Below are positions 8,392-14,134 of a stretch of DNA of 20,562 bases, in pieces. Both the position numbers and the translations under genes were made by a program. Positions within the stretch are counted from its first letter, which is position 1. The number at the start of each line of letters is the position of its first letter. A model generated the notes under the pieces. That model was given only the letters and a program-made list of their open reading frames with translations. It ran no database searches and was not told where the DNA came from. This stretch comes from an uncultured Parabacteroides sp. (GTDB taxonomy: Bacteria; Bacteroidota; Bacteroidia; Bacteroidales; Tannerellaceae), in NCBI RefSeq assembly GCF_905196875.1, contig NZ_CAJJWO010000087.1:1-20562 (forward strand), written 5' to 3'.

Positions 8392-10980
8392 ATGGTAAAA
8401 AGAATTCGCTTTATATTGCTGTTGGTTCTATTGCAGACAGTGACTGGTATCTCTGTTTTATATGCTCAAAGCATTACATCTGCATCCGGTATTGTGAAAG
8501 ATTCAATTACCGGAGAGCCTTTGGCCTTCGTATCCGTCTATTTCGACGGCTCCACGATCGGTGCTATGACCGACGATAACGGAAAGTTTACCCTGCAAAA
8601 TGATAAAGGGTATAATAAACTGGCCTTTGCATCACTGGGATACGACACCAAAGTGATCGACCTGAAAACAGGGCAGAAGAACGATGGCCTCGATATAAAG
8701 ATACGTCCTACCGCTTTCGAGATTTCGGAAGTCGTGGTAAAGCCCAAGAGAGAAAAATATACCCGCAAAGATAATCCGGCTGTCGAACTTATCAAGAAAG
8801 TAATCGAGCATAAAAACGATAACCGTATCGAAGCAAAAGACGAATACCAAACGGAAGTTTACGAGAAACTATCCCTCTCGCTGGACGACTTCAACCCGGA
8901 CTTCGAGAAGAACAAATTCATGAAGAAATTCAAGTTCATCCGAAACTATCTCGACACATCCGAATTCAACGGAAAACCGATCCTGACCCTTTCCGTACGT
9001 GAAACGATTGCGGATAAATACTACCGGAAACAACCGAAAACCGAAAAGACAATTGTCAAAGGGAAACGTATGCAGGGTGTCGACCAGACGCTCGACGATG
9101 GCGGCGGTATCACCTCCAACCTGGAAGAAATATTCCAGGGTATCAACATCTTCGACAATAACATTAATATCCTGCTGAACCGATTTGTCAGCCCGCTATC
9201 CTCTACCCTAGCCACCAGCTATTATAAGTATTATATTATGGATACGCTGGATATAGGAGGCGATAAATGTGTCGACCTGGCCTTTGTTCCGGTCAACAGC
9301 CAGAGTTACGGTTTTACCGGGAGATTGTATATTACGCTGGACGGCAACTATGCTCTAAAGAAATTCTTACTCAACACGCCGGTCAACATCAACCTTAACT
9401 GGGTGGATAAACTCCGTATCGAACAAGAATTCGAACGCATGCCCGACAGTACCTGGGTTGTCAAGAACGAAAATACCTATGTCAATTTCTATCTGGTGAA
9501 AGGGGCGCAACAGCTCTATGCACACCAGTTAAGGAACTACGATAAATACAATTTCAATATAGAGCAAGCGCAGGCCGATTCTGTATTCAACCTGTTAGGC
9601 TCGCTTCATACCCTGCCTGTTGCCATCGAGCAAACGGATACGTTCTGGGTAAACAACCGCCATGTCCCGCTCAAAGAAAAGGAGAATGCATTGGACGACC
9701 TGTTGGCACAACTCCGGAAAGTCCCGGCCTTCAACGTAATCATTAAAACGGCGGAGATACTTATATCCGGCTATATTCCTACGGCAGGCGATAAAAAATC
9801 GACCAAGTTCGATTTCGGGCCGATGAATACGACCATCAGCGGCAACAGCTTGGAAGGTGTTCGCCTGCGTGTCGGCGGTATGACGACTGCCAACCTGAAC
9901 CCTTACTGGTTCGCCAGTGGCTATCTGGCCTACGGAACGAACGACCGTAAACTAAAATACAACGTCAAACTGACCCACAGCTTCAATAAGAAACTCTACC
10001 ATGAAGGAGAAAGCCCGGTAAACAATCTCTCTTTCATACAGGAATACGATGTGTATACCCCGGGACAGGACTTCCTCTTTACCAGTAAAGATAACATCTT
10101 CGTTGCCTGGAAAGTGGGGGAACCCGTGACCAAGATGCAATACATCCGCAAATCAATGTTCCAGTATGAAAAGGAATGGCTGAACGGCCTAACCTGGCGA
10201 TCGTGGGTATATAACCAGAATAACCAGGCGGCAGGAACACTGAAATACATAGAGAAAGACGCAAACGGAACTTTGGTTCATAAGAAAAGCATCACGACCT
10301 CCGAGATCGGTACACAACTTCGTTTTGCTCCGGGCGAACGTTCTTATGACGGCCGTTCCGGTAAAGAGTCGGTATTCAACCTGTCGAAAGACGCTCCTAT
10401 CTTCAAGCTGTCGCATCAACTGGGTCTGAAAGTGTTAGGTGGCGAATACAACTACAACCATACGGAAGTCAGTGCCGAAAAGCGTATCTGGTTATCTTCC
10501 TTCGGTCATATCGACACACAACTGAAAGCCGGAAAAGTATGGAACAAAGTACCTTTCCCTCTATTGATACTGCCGAATACCAACCAGTCGATCACCATTC
10601 AGCCGGAAGCATTCCACATGATGAACGCTTTGGAATTCGTGACCGACCAGTATGTGTCATTCAATGCCACTTACTATATGAAAGGATGGATACTGAACCG
10701 CATCCCGGGCGTCAAATGGTTACGCCTGCGCGAAGTAATCTCTTTCAATGGAATCTATGGTGGCCTGACCGACAAGAATAACCCGACAATGACTCCCGGC
10801 CTATTCGTATTGCCCGACGGCACACGTCCTCTGGGTAATACACCTTACATGGAAGCAAGTGTCGGTCTTGAAAATATCTTCAAGATACTGCGTATCGACT
10901 ATTACCGTCGTCTGACGTATCTGAACGAACCGAATATAAAGAAAGGCGGCGTACGTATTGCTTTACGCTTCTCCTTCTAA
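8392..10980 (+). CDS. DUF5686 outer-membrane protein with N-terminal carboxypeptidase-regulatory-like domain
   Basis: 862 residues. A signal peptide (cleavage likely after YAQ-region Ala25) is followed by a CarboxypepD_reg-like/CNA-B beta-sandwich at about residues 29-115 (SGIVKDSITGEPLAFVSVYF...DDNGKFTL...LGYDTKVI). This is the same module that starts many SusC/TonB-dependent proteins. The remainder has the DUF5686 pattern: long beta-rich segments with alternating aromatics and a C-terminal Phe (RIALRFSF), as in outer-membrane beta-barrels. There is no TonB box or plug domain, so it is not a TonB-dependent receptor. Function is unknown; structural or transport roles in the outer membrane are possible. 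It has its own -7 element and is followed after 23 bp by an antiporter gene on the same strand, suggesting co-transcription. Confidence 0.85.
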   Translation: MVKRIRFILLLVLLQTVTGISVLYAQSITSASGIVKDSITGEPLAFVSVYFDGSTIGAMTDDNGKFTLQNDKGYNKLAFASLGYDTKVIDLKTGQKNDGLDIKIRPTAFEISEVVVKPKREKYTRKDNPAVELIKKVIEHKNDNRIEAKDEYQTEVYEKLSLSLDDFNPDFEKNKFMKKFKFIRNYLDTSEFNGKPILTLSVRETIADKYYRKQPKTEKTIVKGKRMQGVDQTLDDGGGITSNLEEIFQGINIFDNNINILLNRFVSPLSSTLATSYYKYYIMDTLDIGGDKCVDLAFVPVNSQSYGFTGRLYITLDGNYALKKFLLNTPVNINLNWVDKLRIEQEFERMPDSTWVVKNENTYVNFYLVKGAQQLYAHQLRNYDKYNFNIEQAQADSVFNLLGSLHTLPVAIEQTDTFWVNNRHVPLKEKENALDDLLAQLRKVPAFNVIIKTAEILISGYIPTAGDKKSTKFDFGPMNTTISGNSLEGVRLRVGGMTTANLNPYWFASGYLAYGTNDRKLKYNVKLTHSFNKKLYHEGESPVNNLSFIQEYDVYTPGQDFLFTSKDNIFVAWKVGEPVTKMQYIRKSMFQYEKEWLNGLTWRSWVYNQNNQAAGTLKYIEKDANGTLVHKKSITTSEIGTQLRFAPGERSYDGRSGKESVFNLSKDAPIFKLSHQLGLKVLGGEYNYNHTEVSAEKRIWLSSFGHIDTQLKAGKVWNKVPFPLLILPNTNQSITIQPEAFHMMNALEFVTDQYVSFNATYYMKGWILNRIPGVKWLRLREVISFNGIYGGLTDKNNPTMTPGLFVLPDGTRPLGNTPYMEASVGLENIFKILRIDYYRRLTYLNEPNIKKGGVRIALRFSF

Positions 10981-11003
10981 TTCTAAGCTATTGAGATTTT
11001 AAT

Positions 11004-12332
11004 ATGATAAAAGATACAAACTCCCCTTTGAACCATGCACCGAATGCGTGGGCGTTGATACCATTACTGGTATTCCTGCTCACCTACTTGGTTGTTTCGA
11101 TATTGGCAGGCGATTTCTACAAGATGCCTATTACGGTTGCTTTCGTTATCTCGTCGGTGGTTGCCATCGCGATATCGAAAGGCGGCAAACTATCCAACCG
11201 CATCGAACAGTTCTGCCGTGGAGCAGCCAACACCAATATCATGCTGATGGTGCTTATCTTCATCCTGGCAGGCGCTTTCGCTCAAACAGCCAAGTCGATG
11301 GGAGCCGTAGATGCGACTGTCAATCTGGCGATGTCGATCCTTCCTGGTAACCTACTGGCCGCAGGGATCTTTCTGGCAGCTTGTTTTATATCTATCTCCG
11401 TAGGTACTTCGGTTGGTACGATTGTTGCGCTGGCTCCTGTGGCGGTAGGTATTGCCACCAAGACAGGGATGCCCGATGCCCTGATGCTCGGTGTAGTTGT
11501 CAGCGGTGCTATGTTCGGCGATAACCTGTCGTTTATTTCAGACACAACCATTGTTGCAACCCGTACACAAGGATGCAACATGAACGATAAGTTTAAAGTA
11601 AATATTCGTATTGCCCTTCCGATAGCGATCATAACAGGCATAATATATATTTTGATAGGAAGCGGAATGGACAGCCACTATGTAGCCGGCACCATCGAGT
11701 GGGCAAAAGTAATCCCTTATGTGGTGGTACTTGTTACGGCTATCTTCGGAGTAAATGTGATGTTGGTATTGTTTATCGGTATCCTGCTATCGGGTGTTGT
11801 AGGATTGCTTACAGGCGGTTTCGATGTATGGGGATGGACAGCTTCGATGGGACTCGGTATCACCAACATGGGCGAACTGATCATCGTTACCCTGCTGGCC
11901 GGCGGTATGCTGGAAATGATACGCTATAACGGAGGTATCGACTGGATTATCCTGAAACTGACTTCACATATCCGCTCCGTCAAAGGAGCCGAACTGAGTA
12001 TTGCCGCCCTGGTCAGCTTCGCCAATCTTTGTACGGCAAACAATACGATCGCTCTGATAATGGCCGGTCCGATTGCCAAAGACATAGCCGACCGTTTCCA
12101 TGTAGATCCACGCCGTAGTGCCAGCCTGCTCGATATCTTCTCCTGCTTCGTGCAGGGCATTATCCCTTATGGGGCTCAACTATTGATGGCAGCCGGGCTG
12201 GGAGGCGTCTCCCCTATCGAGATCATGCAATATTTATATTACCCTTATCTGTTAGGAGCCGGCGCTTTATTGGCTATCGCTTTCGGCTATCCGGGAAAGT
12301 TTGCAAAGAAAAAAGAAAAGTGCCCCCAATAG
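11004..12332 (+). CDS. NhaC-family Na+/H+ antiporter-like inner-membrane transporter
   Basis: The 442-residue protein is highly hydrophobic, with about eleven to twelve predicted membrane spans. The N-terminus (HAPNAWALIPLLVFLLTYL) lacks a cleavable signal. Conserved stretches include FISISVGTSVGTIVALAPVA, a GAMFGDNLSFISDTT motif and, near the C-terminus, CTANNTIALIMAGPIAKDIA. These resemble the NhaC/ion-transporter superfamily, whose GD(N/H)xSPISDT-type motif is part of the ion path. Members exchange Na+ for H+ or substrates such as malate/lactate, and the exact substrate cannot be read here. It starts 23 bp after the DUF5686 gene with no terminator or clear promoter between them. Its stop faces the convergent HU gene, with a 99-bp gap in which I see no convincing terminator. 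Confidence 0.87.
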   Translation: MIKDTNSPLNHAPNAWALIPLLVFLLTYLVVSILAGDFYKMPITVAFVISSVVAIAISKGGKLSNRIEQFCRGAANTNIMLMVLIFILAGAFAQTAKSMGAVDATVNLAMSILPGNLLAAGIFLAACFISISVGTSVGTIVALAPVAVGIATKTGMPDALMLGVVVSGAMFGDNLSFISDTTIVATRTQGCNMNDKFKVNIRIALPIAIITGIIYILIGSGMDSHYVAGTIEWAKVIPYVVVLVTAIFGVNVMLVLFIGILLSGVVGLLTGGFDVWGWTASMGLGITNMGELIIVTLLAGGMLEMIRYNGGIDWIILKLTSHIRSVKGAELSIAALVSFANLCTANNTIALIMAGPIAKDIADRFHVDPRRSASLLDIFSCFVQGIIPYGAQLLMAAGLGGVSPIEIMQYLYYPYLLGAGALLAIAFGYPGKFAKKKEKCPQ

Positions 12333-12431
12333 TCTGCAAAGACAAAGGGGACATCTTTCGTTAGTACTACCCGTTTTTATAAAATCACTTCCATTTGTAT
12401 AATAGTTGCTTTCATTCTAAATAGTGTATTG

Positions 12432-12713
12432 TTATTTATTATTATTCAAAACCTTTATTAAAAGCTTTCCCGGACGGAATTTTACCGAGGTGCGCGGGGA
12501 AAGCATGACCGGTGTACCCATTTTAGGGTTACGGGCAGGCCGTCCTGCCTGCTTCCAGGGTAATAATGCTCCGAAATTATGAAAGCGAACTTCCTCGCCA
12601 TTGTCCAACGTATCGGTAGCGACCCTGAGTAACGACTCAATGGTCATTTTTATTGAAGTCCTATTCAGCCCGGTATCCGTGGCTATCCTTTCTATTAATT
12701 CATTTTTATTCAT
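12432..12713 (-). CDS. HU-family DNA-binding protein
   Basis: 93 residues, the normal HU/IHF length. It has the N-terminal helical dimer region (MNKNELIERIATDTGLNRTS) and the FHNFGAL core. The beta-arm GRPARNPKMGTPV (from Gly57) includes the RNP proline (Pro63) that intercalates into DNA, and is followed by SVKFRPGK. These are standard HU signatures. As a nucleoid protein it would bend and compact DNA and help recombination or transcription complexes. It lies 128 bp downstream of the DUF4469/HU-like gene on the same strand, with the 23-bp dyad array in the gap. A weak -7-like element, TAATTCTG on the minus strand (12738-12731), precedes it. Its -33 region would fall inside the first array unit. 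It could be read from that promoter or through from the upstream gene. Confidence 0.93.
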   Translation of the reverse strand: MNKNELIERIATDTGLNRTSIKMTIESLLRVATDTLDNGEEVRFHNFGALLPWKQAGRPARNPKMGTPVMLSPRTSVKFRPGKLLIKVLNNNK

Positions 12714-12730
12714 AACTAATTATTTTTTTA

Positions 12731-12738
12731 CAGAATTA
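12731..12738 (-). promoter_or_regulatory. Weak -7-like element before the HU gene
   Basis: On the minus strand TAATTCTG is one base off TAnnTTTG and lies 17 bp before the HU ATG. The region 20 bp upstream of it falls in unit 1 of the dyad array. A protein bound to the array could therefore block or help polymerase. Weak on its own. Confidence 0.25.
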
Positions 12739-12748
12739 CTTTATCTCG

Positions 12749-12840
12749 CATACGATCGTCGTATGTGATAACATACGGTCAGCGTATATGGACGCATACG
12801 GTTGTCGTATACGAGCGCATACGATGATCATATTAAATGT
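12749..12840. repeat. Four exact 23-bp-phased tandem dyads (CATACG-N5-CGTATR)
   Basis: CATACG begins at 12749, 12772, 12795 and 12818, exactly 23 bp apart. Each is followed after 5 variable bases by its inverse: CGTATG, CGTATA, CGTATA and a degenerate CATATT. The remaining ~6 bp of each unit are variable. The array fills the gap between the DUF4469 stop and the HU promoter region. Arms are conserved while spacers drift, as expected for repeated protein-binding sites or maintained palindromes. There is no CRISPR-like unique spacer structure and no coding frame is evident. Confidence 0.8.
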
Positions 12841-12841
12841 C

Positions 12842-13618
12842 TTATTCGATTACAGGTCGGTCATCGTCACCTGTACCTACTGTCAATAGGTAGGGGAAAC
12901 GGTTACGACGAACTTCTTTTACTAATTGTTTGGTGTTACCTCCGTATTGGGTGGCGACTTCCAGATAATAGGTTCCATCGGCCAATGCCGGAATGATAAA
13001 AGAGAAGAAAGAAGGGTCGTTGCGTGAAACGGAAGTCATCGGGACAGCCGTTTCGGTATCGTCTGATGCTTTGATAAAGAAGAAACCTACTGTGCTGCCT
13101 TCGGCTCCAACGATCTTTACACGTTTACCTTCGCCGTTAAGAGTGTTGCCCGGGGTGAGTTTTATATTTACCTCACCTGTGAATACATCAGTTACTTTGG
13201 TGATAGTGGGGAGACCTTCTGTCACTTCACCGACGATCACGCTGATGGCTTTTAGTTCTTTCTTGAATTCGATGCGGGGAGAACAGCGAAGGGTCACATT
13301 GTTCTTTTCCGGATCGAATTTAGCCTTGGGACCGATGAAGGGGCCATCCACTCCCAGGGAGTTGTTTGCGAAGCCGAACTCTACGGTAGAAGCAGAGTAT
13401 AATTCTTCCTTCGCAACTTCCACCAGATCGTTGTAAGCGCTTCGTAATTCGGATGCGGAGAATTTGCTTTTGCCGTTTGCCGCAATCTTGCAAAGATCGT
13501 CGATCGTACGGTTAGCTACATAAGTTACATTGAAAGTGAAGTCATCTTCACGTTCTGTCAGCATATTTGCAACTAGATTGCCGGTGATGCTGCGTTTTTT
13601 AGGTTCATTTGATACCAT
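12842..13618 (-). CDS. DUF4469 protein with N-terminal HU-like DNA-binding domain
   Basis: 258 residues with no signal peptide, so cytoplasmic. The N-terminal half (about 8-120: ITGNLVANMLTEREDDFTF, DDLCKIAANGKSKFSASELR, VTLRCSPRIEFKKELKAI) resembles the HU/IHF-fold domain of Bacteroidetes DNA-binding proteins of the BVU_2165 type. The C-terminal half (about 125-250: INIKLTPGNTLNGEGKRVKI-type strands, GTYYLEVATQYG, VKEVRRNRFPYLLTV) fits the Ig-like DUF4469 domain. The role is not known; nucleoid-associated or regulatory function is inferred from the fold. The ATG lies 17 bp from the left inverted repeat of the invertible segment. No TAnnTTTG promoter is visible on its strand in the current orientation, so it is probably silent here and would be switched on by inversion. 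The HU gene follows on the same strand. Confidence 0.8.
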   Translation of the reverse strand: MVSNEPKKRSITGNLVANMLTEREDDFTFNVTYVANRTIDDLCKIAANGKSKFSASELRSAYNDLVEVAKEELYSASTVEFGFANNSLGVDGPFIGPKAKFDPEKNNVTLRCSPRIEFKKELKAISVIVGEVTEGLPTITKVTDVFTGEVNIKLTPGNTLNGEGKRVKIVGAEGSTVGFFFIKASDDTETAVPMTSVSRNDPSFFSFIIPALADGTYYLEVATQYGGNTKQLVKEVRRNRFPYLLTVGTGDDDRPVIE

Positions 13619-13635
13619 AAGCCTATTTAATTTAA

Positions 13636-13655
13636 TTAGTTCGGTTGGAACTATG
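13636..13655 (+). repeat. Left inverted repeat (IRL) of a putative invertible promoter segment
   Basis: TTAGTTCGGTTGGAACTATG is the exact reverse complement of 13992-14011. It contains an internal dyad TAGTTC-GGTTG-GAACTA (6-bp arms around a 5-bp core), the layout of a tyrosine-recombinase crossover site. Identity stops sharply on both sides of the 20 bp. Confidence 0.85.
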
Positions 13656-13740
13656 CACCCTGCAATCTGAACCAGTCATTTCGTTGACTGTAAAATGAGG
13701 TATAAATAGACTTATAGTCTTGGATTATAATAGCTGGAAA

Positions 13741-13840
13741 TAACTTTTCCTCTCTTGAGAAGGGGTAGGGAGTATGTAAAATTTGCGTGTTTACCAGAAG
13801 ATAGCACACCTTCTGCCCCCTCTCTAGAGAGGAAAGGTTA
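13741..13840. repeat. Internal imperfect inverted repeat within the invertible segment
   Basis: 13741-13768 and the reverse complement of 13813-13840 agree at 24 of 28 positions (TAACtTTTCCTCTCT / TAACcTTTCCTCTCT style arms). They surround a ~44-nt loop that holds its own GTAAA/TTTAC arms. It could fold as a long hairpin in RNA read from either side. It may insulate the segment as a bidirectional terminator, or be a MITE-like intergenic repeat. It encodes no convincing protein. Confidence 0.6.
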
Positions 13841-13970
13841 CTTTTGTCACTATAAAGTAAAGTACCATATCGGTCACTGTAAAAAGACCAATGAAGGCCG
13901 ATCTGATCCTAAGATAATGCGAAATCATTTGATTTTTACGCTTACTGTGTCTCTATTTCAATGCTTTTAC

Positions 13971-13978
13971 TATCTTTG
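13971..13978 (+). promoter_or_regulatory. Outward -7 promoter element inside the invertible segment
   Basis: TATCTTTG, followed by CA, matches TAnnTTTG exactly and is the same sequence as the -7 elements of both M3 peptidase genes in this window. It sits 13 bp inside the right inverted repeat and points right, toward the 3' end of a convergent gene. In this orientation it has no gene to drive. A clear -33 box is not seen. Confidence 0.6.
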
Positions 13979-13991
13979 CAAACATTATTAA

Positions 13992-14011
13992 CATAGTTCC
14001 AACCGAACTAA
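13992..14011 (-). repeat. Right inverted repeat (IRR) of the putative invertible segment
   Basis: This is a perfect reverse complement of 13636-13655 over 20 bp, with the same internal 17-bp dyad TAGTTC-N5-GAACTA. Flanking bases differ, which marks the boundaries of the crossover site. Confidence 0.85.
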
Positions 14012-14058
14012 GTCCTCTCGAAAGCTACATATTCACATAAATACGTGCCATAAATAAC

Positions 14059-14093
14059 AGTGCCGCTGAAACCTCTAAAGCTTCAACGGCACT
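14059..14093 (-). terminator. Hairpin terminator downstream of the first M3 peptidase gene
   Basis: A 12-bp stem with one mismatch (AGTGCCGCTGAA against TTCAACGGCACT) and an 11-nt loop. It lies 42 bp past the stop of the peptidase gene that ends at 14135, and GTTATTTATG follows on the minus strand. It could work from both sides and would also stop rightward transcripts from the promoter at 13971. Confidence 0.6.
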
Positions 14094-14134
14094 ATATATC
14101 TTTACGCTTGTTGGCGTTGTTTATGTCCTGTCTA

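Larger units (their letters stand above)
13636..14011. other. Putative phase-variable invertible promoter segment (376 bp), OFF for the DUF4469 gene in this orientation
   Basis: This fills most of the 516-bp gene-free stretch 13619-14134. Seen directly: perfect 20-bp inverted repeats at both ends; a TATCTTTG -7 element at 13971-13978 just inside the right repeat, pointing right; no CAAAnnTA (leftward -7) between 13619 and 13740; and an internal imperfect hairpin at 13741-13840. Inversion would place the -7 element 50 bp upstream of the DUF4469 ATG (13 + 20 + 17 bp), a normal Bacteroidetes promoter-to-start distance. The arrangement matches known invertible promoters of Bacteroides and Parabacteroides surface genes. 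Here the target is a DNA-binding protein, not a capsule or S-layer gene. No recombinase is encoded nearby, so action in trans is inferred. Confidence 0.75.

Noticed and set aside
12319..12352. Terminator between the NhaC and HU genes (CCCC...GGGG and GTCT-GCAA-AGAC)
   Set aside because: Only 4-bp arms can pair and no T tract follows directly. Too weak to annotate.
12749..12840. CRISPR array
   Set aside because: The units are 23-bp tandem dyads without 30-bp unique spacers, and no cas genes are nearby. The same applies to 19554-19663.
13673..13720. Small dyads CAGTCA/TGACTG (13673-13690) and AGACT-TAT-AGTCT (13708-13720) near the left repeat
   Set aside because: They are real short palindromes that might bind a regulator or recombination cofactor, but such short dyads occur by chance in AT-rich DNA.
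13619..13740. A leftward promoter for the DUF4469 gene in the present orientation
   Set aside because: I looked for CAAAnnTA on the plus strand and found none. This supports the OFF reading, although a non-consensus promoter cannot be excluded.
13755..13991. 78-codon plus-strand frame inside the invertible segment
   Set aside because: It overlaps the internal hairpin and the promoter element, ends at the edge of the inverted repeat, and has no protein-like pattern.
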